Source: Acholeplasmatales bacterium DTU056
GTDB taxonomy: Bacteria > Bacillota_I > Bacilli_A > ML615J-28 > CAG-698
DNA length: 9,276 bases
Direction of reading: 5' to 3'
NCBI GenBank assembly: GCA_001512985.1
Contig: LFRX01000057.1
Span: 1-9,276 of the forward strand
The notes under the pieces were generated by a model, which ran no database searches, was not told where the DNA came from, and was given only the letters and a program-made list of their open reading frames with translations. Within the stretch, counting starts at the first letter, position 1, and every line of letters begins with the position of its first letter. Both the position numbers and the translations under genes were made by a program. Below are positions 1 through 6,625 of this stretch, one piece after another.

Positions 1-29
1 TATAAAAGTAAACCATTTATTTCTTTTTC

Positions 30-58
30 TTGCTTTTAAATAAATAAAGTGTTATAAT
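30..58 (+). promoter_or_regulatory. SigA-type promoter of rpmB
   Basis: A TTGCTT -35 box (30-35), a 17-base spacer and a perfect TATAAT -10 box (53-58) are visible. A TG at 50-51 makes the -10 an extended TGnTATAAT. Transcription should start near position 65, leaving a leader of about 30 bases with the ribosome binding site AGGAGG at 82-87. Nothing recognisable lies in bases 1-29. Confidence 0.85.
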
Positions 59-93
59 ATACGAGGACTTTAGTTGTAGTTAGGAGGGAAACA

Positions 94-285
94 ATGGCTC
101 GTCGATGCTATATAACTGGCGTGGGTACTGTTACAGGTAACAATCGTCCCCACTCATTACACGCTACACGTAGAAAATGGAAAGCAAATTTACAAAAAGT
201 TAGAATTATTGACGAAAAAGGCAGAGTAAAACGCGTCTACGTCTCTGCAAAAGCCCTAAAATCAGGCTTAGTCAAACGAGCATAA
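94..285 (+). CDS. rpmB: 50S ribosomal protein L28
   Basis: This encodes ribosomal protein L28 (63 aa), a small basic component of the large ribosomal subunit. The N-terminus MARRCYITG, the central stretch with GNNRPHS and ATRRKWKANLQKVRI, and the C-terminal KALKSG.VKR are the family's hallmarks, and the length is normal. Only one cysteine (Cys5) is present, so it is a zinc-free L28. The ATG follows AGGAGG by 6 bases, which fixes the start. The gene has its own promoter and terminator and is convergent with the thiN operon. rpmB is opposite thiN in Bacillus subtilis too, so the arrangement is conserved. Confidence 0.97.
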   Translation: MARRCYITGVGTVTGNNRPHSLHATRRKWKANLQKVRIIDEKGRVKRVYVSAKALKSGLVKRA

Positions 286-289
286 AAAG

Positions 290-316
290 AGCATAACAAA
301 AGTTATGCTTTTTTTT
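290..316 (+). terminator. Intrinsic terminator of rpmB, possibly bidirectional
   Basis: AGCATAAC (290-297) pairs perfectly with GTTATGCT (302-309) across an AAAA loop, and eight T's follow (309-316). The A-rich bases before the stem lengthen it. Read on the minus strand, the same hairpin is followed by CTTTTTATG, so it could also catch read-through from the thiN operon. It begins five bases after the rpmB stop codon. Confidence 0.93.
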
Positions 317-394
317 ATTTCTTTTTACGAGAAAATAAACTTATTATTTTTGAAACAATAAAAGACAAAAATCTCGGTAATTTAATTACATAAA

Positions 395-468
395 AACGCA
401 TCTTCTAATCCCTCACTATCTAATAAAATATATGAACAAATACGACCTTTTAGACTAGAAAATGCGTT
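395..468 (-). terminator. Long-stem 3' structure after thiN, probable operon terminator
   Basis: In minus-strand RNA, bases 468-452 (AACGCAUUUUCUAGUCU) pair without a break with bases 411-395 (GGAUUAGAAGAUGCGUU). This gives a 17-bp stem closing an unusually large interior of about 40 bases, with a short U run (GCGUUUUUA) straight after it. The three non-Watson-Crick positions are all G-U pairs in minus-strand RNA but would be A-C mismatches in plus-strand RNA, so the structure belongs to the thiN transcript. The stem starts inside the thiN stop codon. It could be a terminator with an oversized loop or a structured 3' end that protects the mRNA. The rest of the 286-466 gap holds nothing else I recognise. 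Confidence 0.6.
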
Positions 469-1063
469 ATTTTGATTCAATAACAATTATTGGTTTTTGT
501 GAATATACTCTTCCTATATTGCTAACAATTTCATTTGATAAACATAATGGATCACTTTTGGTTAAAAAGTAATTATCAAGTGGATACTTAAATCCCGCTA
601 GGGTTATATAAGTATCTTCAAAAGCAAAAAAAGAAACATATTTGTAATTTGATTTGGGAATTTCAAAATATCCTTTTTTAACATAAATTTTATTATCTAA
701 ATTAACAATTTCAATGTTATATTTTATATATCGCACTAATTCCAATATAGCACTATAAAAGTGATCTAAACGGTTGCCGGTAGCATTATAAATAATAATT
801 TTTTGATGTTCAATTTGAGTAGCGGCTTGTAAAGCAACTGCTAAATCAGATTGATCTTTTATTTTATTAAGTAATATGACTTGACTAGCTTTTACTTCAC
901 TTTCATCAATAGAATCAAAATCCCCGACTGCTAAATCAATTTTCACATTATTATCACGCAAAACCTTGATTCCACCATCAACGCCAATTATATACTCATT
1001 TTCATCGGGTTGATAAAGTTTGGAAAAATGGTTTTCGCCAGCACAAACAATTTTAATAATCAT
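467..1063 (-). CDS. thiN: Thiamine pyrophosphokinase
   Basis: Thiamine pyrophosphokinase (198 aa) transfers pyrophosphate from ATP to thiamine, giving the cofactor thiamine diphosphate in the cytoplasm. Family motifs appear in order: GVDGG (27-31), GDFDS (47-51), KDQSDLA (69-75), and NATGNRLDH (93-101), equivalent to the usual GATGGRxDH. The smaller C-terminal beta domain has GFKYPL (157-162) and SNE (176-178). Length is normal. It is the last gene of the seven-gene operon: its ATG overlaps the rpe TGA as ATGA. GGAG lies about 14 bases upstream, too far to be a good ribosome site, so translation is probably coupled to rpe. ThiN converts salvaged thiamine; the window itself does not show whether the cell makes thiamine de novo. 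Confidence 0.93.
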   Translation of the reverse strand: MIIKIVCAGENHFSKLYQPDENEYIIGVDGGIKVLRDNNVKIDLAVGDFDSIDESEVKASQVILLNKIKDQSDLAVALQAATQIEHQKIIIYNATGNRLDHFYSAILELVRYIKYNIEIVNLDNKIYVKKGYFEIPKSNYKYVSFFAFEDTYITLAGFKYPLDNYFLTKSDPLCLSNEIVSNIGRVYSQKPIIVIESK

Positions 1064-1701
1064 AATCTTAACAAACTCTCCACCGCTTCTTTTCTTGACT
1101 TAGCCGTAAAAATATAATTCCCAGCTACTAAAATATCCGCTCCAGCCTCAACACACATCTTTCCAGTTTCTTGATTAATTCCACCATCAACTTCTATTAG
1201 ATACCTAAATTCTTGTTGGCGAGTTTTCAAATAGCGAATTTTATCCAAAGCGATTGGCATAAATTTTTGCCCACCAAAGCCAGGCTCAACACTCATAACC
1301 AAAATTAAATCTAAATCACCTAAATATGGTTCTAATACTCTAACATCGGTATGAGGTTTAATTGAAAGCCCAGCTTTAATATTATATGACTTAATTAACT
1401 CAATTACTTCTTTAATGTTACTTACTGCTTCAAAATGAAATGTTATGACATCTGCCCCGGCTTGAACAAAATCTTTTATATACTTTTGCGGATTAGTTAT
1501 CATTAAATGGACATCAAAAACCATTGGAATATGTGGTCTTAGGTGTTTAAAAACTGTTGGTCCCAAAGTAATATTAGGAACAAAATGTCCGTCCATGACA
1601 TCAATATGAAGATATTGGGCTCCATAAGAATAGACTTCTTGAACTTCTTGAAGTAAATAAGCGAAGTTTGCAGATAGGATTGATGGTGCAACAATTGCCA
1701 T
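1060..1701 (-). CDS. rpe: Ribulose-phosphate 3-epimerase
   Basis: This enzyme (213 aa) interconverts ribulose 5-phosphate and xylulose 5-phosphate in the non-oxidative pentose phosphate pathway. It is a TIM barrel with the complete family signature: APSILSANF at the N-terminus, HIDVMDGHFVPNITLG (32-47), DVHLMI (63-68), SVEPGFGGQKFMP (137-149), VDGGIN (171-176) and GADILVAG (187-194). The metal and catalytic residues His32, Asp34, His65 and Asp172 are all present. AGNYIF replaces the more usual AGS.IF at the phosphate loop. A GGTGAT ribosome site about six bases before the ATG supports the start. It ends in TGA inside the thiN start (ATGA) and follows rsgA after 39 bases that contain a small dyad. 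Confidence 0.96.
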   Translation of the reverse strand: MAIVAPSILSANFAYLLQEVQEVYSYGAQYLHIDVMDGHFVPNITLGPTVFKHLRPHIPMVFDVHLMITNPQKYIKDFVQAGADVITFHFEAVSNIKEVIELIKSYNIKAGLSIKPHTDVRVLEPYLGDLDLILVMSVEPGFGGQKFMPIALDKIRYLKTRQQEFRYLIEVDGGINQETGKMCVEAGADILVAGNYIFTAKSRKEAVESLLRL

Positions 1702-1714
1702 AATATCACCATTT

Positions 1715-1734
1715 GTTTAAACAGATGTTTAAAC
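1715..1734 (-). repeat. Dyad GTTTAAAC-N4-GTTTAAAC between rsgA and rpe
   Basis: Two copies of the self-complementary octamer GTTTAAAC (1715-1722 and 1727-1734) lie four bases apart in the 39-base rsgA-rpe gap. As RNA they can form an 8-bp hairpin with a four-base loop just upstream of the rpe ribosome binding site. No T run follows on the minus strand, so it is not an ordinary terminator. It may be a processing or translation-tuning element, or chance in AT-rich DNA. Confidence 0.5.
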
Positions 1735-1740
1735 CCTTTC

Positions 1741-2613
1741 TTAATACTTACGATTTAATTCTTTAATTTCTTCAATAAATGATAAGTAATTTTCATAACG
1801 ACTTGGAAGAATTAATCCTTGTTGTAAAGCTTCTTTTACTTTACATGATGGTTCATGAATATGAAGACATTTACTACCAAAGCGACATTCATCACTTAAA
1901 TAATAAAATTCAATAAACGTTCTTGCAAATGTTGAAAGTTCCATTTTTTCAAAATCCGTAATTCCAAATCCCGGCGTATCCGCAATCCACCCTTCTGCCA
2001 CTCTTAACAATTCCACATAACGGGTTGTATGCTTCCCACGCCCTAAAGCATATGAAATTTCAGCTGTTTTTAAGTTAAAGGTTGGTTCAATTTTATTAAG
2101 TAAGGTGCTTTTACCAACACCACTTTGGCCAGCCAAGACCGAAATTGAGCCATTTATCTCATTGATTATTTCCTGGTTAACTTCATTAAATTTACTTGTT
2201 TCATATACTCGATAACCTATTTTTTGGTAATATTCTTTTACTTTTTGATATTCTAACTTATCATTTTCTTCAAGTAAATCTATCTTTGTAAAAATAATTA
2301 CTGGTTCAATCCCCTTATATTCTACAATCGACAATAATCTATCAAGTAAATGTAAATTTAAATCAGGAAACTTAACTGAAAACACTAAAAAAACTTTATC
2401 AACATTACTAATTGGGGGACGTAATAATTCATTTTTTCGTGGTAAAACTTGTAAAATGTATCGAGTATTCGGGTCAAATAATACTCGATCCCCAACTCGT
2501 GGAGCAATTTCCTTATGACGGAATACTCCTCTTGCTTTACAAACAATTATTTCATTATCACTTAAAACCGAATAATCACCACTGACTAATTTAATAATTA
2601 CTCCCTCTCTCAT
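1741..2613 (-). CDS. rsgA: Ribosome small subunit-dependent GTPase A
   Basis: RsgA (CpgA/YloQ) is a circularly permuted GTPase that assists late 30S subunit maturation. Starting at 2613, the protein is 290 aa, normal for the family. An N-terminal OB fold (about 1-65) precedes the G domain in permuted order: G4 TKID (109-112), then G1 GQSGVGKST (162-170), switch segment GRGKHTT (191-197), then G3 DTPG (212-215). The C-terminal zinc site is Cys243, Cys249, His251, Cys257. A start at 2652 would add 13 residues unlike the family. The ATG at 2613 has GGAG eight bases upstream and overlaps the rlmN TGA as ATGA, so I prefer it. Translation is likely coupled to rlmN. Confidence 0.96.
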   Translation of the reverse strand: MREGVIIKLVSGDYSVLSDNEIIVCKARGVFRHKEIAPRVGDRVLFDPNTRYILQVLPRKNELLRPPISNVDKVFLVFSVKFPDLNLHLLDRLLSIVEYKGIEPVIIFTKIDLLEENDKLEYQKVKEYYQKIGYRVYETSKFNEVNQEIINEINGSISVLAGQSGVGKSTLLNKIEPTFNLKTAEISYALGRGKHTTRYVELLRVAEGWIADTPGFGITDFEKMELSTFARTFIEFYYLSDECRFGSKCLHIHEPSCKVKEALQQGLILPSRYENYLSFIEEIKELNRKY

Positions 2614-3647
2614 CGACACTCCTTCATTCTTTTTATGCGTAATTGACCACACGCAGCATCTATATCATGACCTAACTCTTTCCGAATTGTCACATTTAAG
2701 TGATGTTTTTTAAGTCGGTCATAAAACTTCTTTACTTGTTCTTCGTTTGATCGATATAATCCTAATCCAGTTTCATTATATGGAATTAAATTAATAACAC
2801 TATTAATACCTTTTACTAGTTTTGCCAATTCATCAGCATGTTCAAGTTGATCATTTACATCTTTTAACATAATATATTCAAAAGTAACTTTTCGATTTGT
2901 TTTACTAACATAATACTTAACAGCATCAATAACACTTGCTAATGGATAAGCACGATTAATTTTCATATATTTACTTCGCAAATCATCATTTGGAAAATGA
3001 AGACTAATGGCTAAATTTACTTGCAAAGGAAAATCACTAAACTCAATTATTTTCGAAACAATTCCGCATGTCGAAACAGTAATATGACGCGCTCCAATAT
3101 CAAGACCTTTCGGATGATTAACTATTTTTAAAAACTTAATTAAGTTATCGTAATTATCAAATGGTTCACCAATTCCCATCACAACAATATGAGATAATCG
3201 TTCATTTCGTTCCTGTAAATGACGGCTAACTTCTAATACTTGAAGTACTATCTCTCCACAACTTAAATTTCTCACCTTTTTTGTTAGTCCAGAAGCGCAA
3301 AAGGCACATCCCATATTACATCCTACTTGGGTAGTCACACATACACTATTGCCATACGACTGACGCATTAACACTGATTCAATTAGTGCGCCATCAGATA
3401 ATTTAAATAAAAATTTAACTGTTCCATCACTTGATTGTTGTTTACTTACAATTTCTAATCGAGTAAGGAAAAAGTCATTATTTATTTGTTCTAATAAATT
3501 TTTTTTAATATTATTTATTTCAAAAAAAGATGTAATTTGCTTTTTGTATAACCACTCAAAAAGTTGCGTGGCACGATATGCTTGTTCATTTTGTGATGCA
3601 AAATAATTTGATAAATCTTCAAATGTATAATCATAGATTAATTTCAT
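2610..3647 (-). CDS. rlmN: 23S rRNA (adenine-2503-C2)/tRNA (adenine-37-C2) methyltransferase
   Basis: RlmN is a radical-SAM enzyme that methylates C2 of A2503 in 23S rRNA and, in many bacteria, of A37 in some tRNAs. The 345-aa protein is standard length. The [4Fe-4S] cluster motif CxxxCxxC is Cys110, Cys114, Cys117, in the family context YGNSVCVTTQVGCNMGCAFC (98-117). The SAM-contacting GIGEPFDN follows at about 158-165. The methyl-carrying cysteine lies in the C-terminal ACGQL motif (Cys333). The start is fixed by AAGGAG (3655-3660), seven bases before the ATG. It sits 14 bases after the rsmB-like gene and overlaps rsgA by four bases. In Bacillus subtilis prpC and prkC lie between rlmN and rsgA; here they do not. 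Confidence 0.96.
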   Translation of the reverse strand: MKLIYDYTFEDLSNYFASQNEQAYRATQLFEWLYKKQITSFFEINNIKKNLLEQINNDFFLTRLEIVSKQQSSDGTVKFLFKLSDGALIESVLMRQSYGNSVCVTTQVGCNMGCAFCASGLTKKVRNLSCGEIVLQVLEVSRHLQERNERLSHIVVMGIGEPFDNYDNLIKFLKIVNHPKGLDIGARHITVSTCGIVSKIIEFSDFPLQVNLAISLHFPNDDLRSKYMKINRAYPLASVIDAVKYYVSKTNRKVTFEYIMLKDVNDQLEHADELAKLVKGINSVINLIPYNETGLGLYRSNEEQVKKFYDRLKKHHLNVTIRKELGHDIDAACGQLRIKRMKECR

Positions 3648-3661
3648 CTATTATCTCCTTA

Positions 3662-4756
3662 TCATAAATCTTTTTGTAAAATGCTAAAATAATAGCCAAT
3701 TTGATGACTATCCGGCAGCATTTTCTTTTCTAATATTAAATGGTATTGTGGATTAATTTTAAGAAAGGTCCTAATTTGCTTTTCATTTTCATCATGATTT
3801 AATGTATTAGTTATATAAATATAGTATCCACCATTTTTTACTAAATGATGGGTGTTTTGTAATATCTTTTGTTGATATAAAGTGATTGTATTAATTGATT
3901 CTAAATTAAGTAGATACTTATAATCTAAATGTTTAAACATTTGGGCTAGTCCACTTGATGGAGCATAACAAATAACGTAATCACAGGAGTTACTAGTAAA
4001 AATATTACTCACCTCAAGGGGATTGATGTGATGAAAATGAATATTAGCACTATGTCTTTTAGCTTGAGCAGTCAATTTTTGAATATTATCTTCTAGTGGA
4101 TCAACACCATCTAAAATTAATTGTTTGTCTTGACGAGCTAATTCAAATAGAATTGAACTACTTGATGCAAACAAATCTAAAATTTTAGCATAATTATTAG
4201 GATTAATATTTCTTAAAACTTCCTCAATAACGTCATTTTGAGCATTTTCATTATATTTTATTTTTAAAATATTTTCAACTTCTTCGTATGAATAATCTTT
4301 TAATAAAAATGCGACTAGCCACGCAGGATAACTATATTTAATACTTAAATAGTTAATTTCATCAAGTTCTTCAACTCGTCGTAAAGGAGTTTTAATAAAT
4401 TCATTTAATACGATTCGTATAGTGCTACTTAAAAAACGATCTTTAATTTTAGCGATTTCAATACTTTCGGAAATGACTTGTTCTTGATCTTCTTGTAAAT
4501 AAACTATTCGATAAATAGTTAAATATAATAATGGGCGAAACCATAAACGATATCGCTTCTTTTCAATAAAAGGAGTAATTAAAAATTCTAAATATAATAA
4601 ATTATTAATTATACCAATGATGATATTTTGGAATAATGATTTATCTTTTTCAGCTAATTCGAACTTTTTTAAATATTCATTTATAACTTTTTTTGACGGA
4701 AGTTCTTTAGATATTATTTTCTCTAGGGCTTCCAAACATATCATAATCAAATTCAT
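3662..4756 (-). CDS. RsmB-like protein: NusB domain plus degenerate methyltransferase domain
   Basis: By position (directly upstream of rlmN) and layout this is the homologue of RsmB, the 16S rRNA m5C967 methyltransferase. Residues 1 to about 130 form a helical NusB-like RNA-binding domain, and FxxxPLRRxEEL-like and YSYPAWLV (141-148) segments follow as in RsmB. The C-terminal half aligns in outline, but the active-site motifs are altered. The SAM loop AAPGGK reads ASSSS (197-201), the motif IV cysteine of DAPCSG is serine in YAPSSG (264-269), and the motif VI catalytic cysteine of STCTL is asparagine in ITNTL (315-319). The ENE after motif VI remains (323-325). The RRM-like linker before motif I is mostly gone, giving 364 aa instead of about 430-450. 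The reading frame is intact, so it may act as an RNA-binding pseudoenzyme. The start has only a weak ribosome site; residue 5 (Met) is an alternative. Confidence 0.8.
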   Translation of the reverse strand: MNLIMICLEALEKIISKELPSKKVINEYLKKFELAEKDKSLFQNIIIGIINNLLYLEFLITPFIEKKRYRLWFRPLLYLTIYRIVYLQEDQEQVISESIEIAKIKDRFLSSTIRIVLNEFIKTPLRRVEELDEINYLSIKYSYPAWLVAFLLKDYSYEEVENILKIKYNENAQNDVIEEVLRNINPNNYAKILDLFASSSSILFELARQDKQLILDGVDPLEDNIQKLTAQAKRHSANIHFHHINPLEVSNIFTSNSCDYVICYAPSSGLAQMFKHLDYKYLLNLESINTITLYQQKILQNTHHLVKNGGYYIYITNTLNHDENEKQIRTFLKINPQYHLILEKKMLPDSHQIGYYFSILQKDL

Positions 4757-4764
4757 AATATCAT

Positions 4765-5571
4765 CTATCTTTCATTTAAAACTTTTAAAAATTTTTCTAA
4801 TCTCCTTCTTTTTAAAACAGTTTTTCCGATATCACCATGTTTATAATCATTAAATTGATGAAAATCAGACCCAGCAGTAATTATTAAGTTGTATTTATCT
4901 GCAAGTTTAATATATTCTTGAGTTTGTTCTTGTTTATTAATTGGATAAATTGCTTCGATTCCCATTACACCCATTTTGATAAACTCTTCAATCGGTGTTT
5001 TTTTAATATTAACAGGATGAGCTAAAACTGGAATAGCTCCACATGATTTTAACAAATTTATTCCTTCTTGAGTAGGGAATTTTGTAGAAGGGATGTAGGC
5101 AGGAGCGTGATTACCTAAAAATTTATCAAAAATTTCTTGTTTTGTATAATTATAACCACTCTCAATTATCATCTCCGCAATCGTTCCCCGGGTAATAGAA
5201 TCAACATTAGAAATTTTATTAATATCTAAAGTTATACCTAAATTGGCTAATCTTTCAAGAATTTGTAAAGCACGAGTATAACGTTTCTTTTGTTGTTCGG
5301 CTAAAAAGTTTTGTAAAAGAGAAAAGTTAGCATGTTTAGGAAAATACCCCAAAATATGAATACTTTCATCTTGATGATACGTAGAAAGTTCTATCCCAGG
5401 AATAATAGTTAAAGATGTTTTCATAGTTAAGGCTTCTAAAGTCCCACTTAAAGTATCATGGTCAGTGATACTAATATGCGTTAATCCTTCCTTCTCGGCA
5501 AACTTCACTACTTCTTTGACACTAAATACTCCGTCCGAATATGTAGTATGAATATGTAAATCTGCTTTCAT
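4765..5571 (-). CDS. PHP-domain phosphoesterase, TrpH/RNase AM-like
   Basis: This is a metal-dependent PHP-family phosphoesterase of 268 aa. The metal-binding motifs occur in order: DLHIHTTYSDG (4-14), ITDHDT (35-40), GIELS (59-63), IHILGYF (71-77), AHP (184-186) and GSDFH (234-238), with a final His245 in HGDIG. RGTIAEMIIESGY (128-140) and FLGNHAPAYIP (151-161) are typical of the TrpH/YciV branch. Characterised members of that branch are 3',5'-nucleotide bisphosphate phosphatases and 5'-3' exonucleases acting on short RNAs and rRNA 5' ends. All metal ligands look intact, so it should be active; the exact substrate is inferred. AAAGGA seven bases before the ATG supports the start. It lies 11 bases after the first gene of the operon and ends in TAG eight bases before the rsmB-like start. 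A role in rRNA 5'-end trimming would suit the neighbours. Confidence 0.9.
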   Translation of the reverse strand: MKADLHIHTTYSDGVFSVKEVVKFAEKEGLTHISITDHDTLSGTLEALTMKTSLTIIPGIELSTYHQDESIHILGYFPKHANFSLLQNFLAEQQKKRYTRALQILERLANLGITLDINKISNVDSITRGTIAEMIIESGYNYTKQEIFDKFLGNHAPAYIPSTKFPTQEGINLLKSCGAIPVLAHPVNIKKTPIEEFIKMGVMGIEAIYPINKQEQTQEYIKLADKYNLIITAGSDFHQFNDYKHGDIGKTVLKRRRLEKFLKVLNER

Positions 5572-5582
5572 AAAAGTCCTTT

Positions 5583-6515
5583 CTAGATATTAAAATCGGT
5601 AATTTTTCCTTCCGAATTATCTTTGGATTTAGATTCCATATATAACATCAAAATAAAATAACGGACTTCTAATTTTTGATAATAATTTTTAAAATCAACA
5701 TAATTAATTACATTTACATCACTGACAGTCCGTAAAACATATCGAATTTTGTTAAATAGTTCGATCCATTGCGGAAGGGAAAGAGTTATGACAGTGGAAG
5801 ATTCTAAAAAATAATTGTAATCGTAATTATAAATATGGTCTGAATTTTTAGCTAACTTAATACTTTGCACTAAAGAATTAACCGTTTGTACAATTAAATC
5901 TCCACTGTAATAATAAACATGTTCAGCAGCTTCTTGTAAAGATTTATATTGATAGATAAATTCATTTACCTCACGATTAAATTTTTCCAGTTCAAAATTG
6001 TTTTTATTGATAATAATTCCTGCTGATGCTAATTTGATTTTATTGTAATGTTTTAGATTAATATCATCAGCCTCTAATTGGGTTTGTTGAATTTGATCTA
6101 AGAATTGTTCAACTTTATCATAAATTTCCATTAATTCTTCATTAGTCACATCTTGCATATATTTCACAATATCCATTTTACGTTTAATTTCTTCATTAAG
6201 TCGTTTAGTATAATTTAATTGCTTATCAAGATGTAACATTTTCTCATTAAAACGTCCACTTCGAGTAGCAGCACGAGAAAATAATTTTAAAATATAATAA
6301 TCCTTTATTAATTTTTCAAGACGCTTTTCTGCTTTTTGATAATTAGTTATTATTAAGTTTTTTAATTCGGTTGTTGTATATTTTGGTACTTTATGCACTT
6401 TTTCAGTGGATTGTTCATGATATATGTCAAGTTTTTCAGGAAAAATAACAGTTTCTTGTGAGATAATAATTTCTTTTTGTTCTTTTTTCTTATGACGCTT
6501 GAATAAATTAATCAT
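5583..6515 (-). CDS. Helical cytoplasmic protein of unknown function
   Basis: I do not recognise this 310-aa protein. It starts with a basic stretch (MINLFKRHKKK), has a probably disordered segment to about residue 45, and is then almost entirely helix-forming. Charged coiled-coil-like heptads run through about 55-160 (for example EKRLEKLIKDYY and DKVEQFLDQIQQ). A second helical part rich in Tyr, Asn and Phe follows to about 295. There is no signal peptide, membrane segment or cysteine, and no catalytic motif I can name. The ribosome site AGAGGT lies close to the ATG. It is the first gene of the operon, directly behind the strong promoter and 11 bases from the PHP gene, so a link to RNA metabolism is possible but unproven. 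It may be lineage-specific. Confidence 0.75.
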   Translation of the reverse strand: MINLFKRHKKKEQKEIIISQETVIFPEKLDIYHEQSTEKVHKVPKYTTTELKNLIITNYQKAEKRLEKLIKDYYILKLFSRAATRSGRFNEKMLHLDKQLNYTKRLNEEIKRKMDIVKYMQDVTNEELMEIYDKVEQFLDQIQQTQLEADDINLKHYNKIKLASAGIIINKNNFELEKFNREVNEFIYQYKSLQEAAEHVYYYSGDLIVQTVNSLVQSIKLAKNSDHIYNYDYNYFLESSTVITLSLPQWIELFNKIRYVLRTVSDVNVINYVDFKNYYQKLEVRYFILMLYMESKSKDNSEGKITDFNI

Positions 6516-6548
6516 ATACCTCTACCCTTTGTCTTTTTGTATATGTAT

Positions 6549-6577
6549 ATTATATCATAAATAGTCCTTAATGTAAA
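6549..6577 (-). promoter_or_regulatory. Strong SigA-type promoter of the seven-gene operon
   Basis: Read on the minus strand, TTTACA (6577-6572) is followed by exactly 17 bases and then TATAAT (6554-6549), with TG one base upstream giving an extended TGnTATAAT. Transcription should begin near 6542, leaving a leader of about 27 bases that carries AGAGGT. The promoter follows directly after the upstream terminator, so the operon is insulated from mscL. No internal promoter of similar quality was seen within the seven genes. Confidence 0.88.
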
Positions 6578-6592
6578 AGTTAATCTAATTAT

Positions 6593-6625
6593 AAAATAAA
6601 AAGGATTTTTTTACAAAAATCCTTT
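6593..6625 (-). terminator. Intrinsic terminator with GUAA tetraloop after the HdeD-like gene
   Basis: On the minus strand AAAGGAUUUUU (6625-6615) pairs with AAAAAUCCUUU (6610-6600) around the GNRA-type loop GUAA. The stem is 11 bp and perfect, and a U-rich tail (UUUUUAUUUU) follows. The stem begins within the TAA stop codon of the membrane protein gene. It ends the mscL transcription unit just before the next promoter. Confidence 0.92.

Noticed and set aside
320..380. CGAGA / TCTCG inverted pair in the convergent gap
   Set aside because: Only five base pairs about 50 bases apart with no U run; within chance for this region.
395..468. Miniature inverted-repeat transposable element bounded by 17-bp repeats
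   Set aside because: No target-site duplication is visible, the left end lies in the thiN stop codon, and the G-U pattern favours an RNA stem on one strand.
2614..2652. 13-residue N-terminal extension of RsgA from the ATG at 2652
   Set aside because: The extension lies inside the rlmN C-terminal coding sequence and does not resemble RsgA; the ATG at 2613 has a good ribosome site and ATGA coupling.
1060..3664. Use of UGA as tryptophan (Mycoplasma-type code)
   Set aside because: The rsmB-like gene, rlmN and rpe each end at TGA exactly where their families end, and tryptophans in RsgA and others are TGG.
4617..4853. Plus-strand open frame of 78 codons overlapping the rsmB-like and PHP genes
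   Set aside because: It is antisense to two well-supported genes, has no ribosome site and its Phe/Ile/Ser-rich product is typical of an AT-rich shadow frame.
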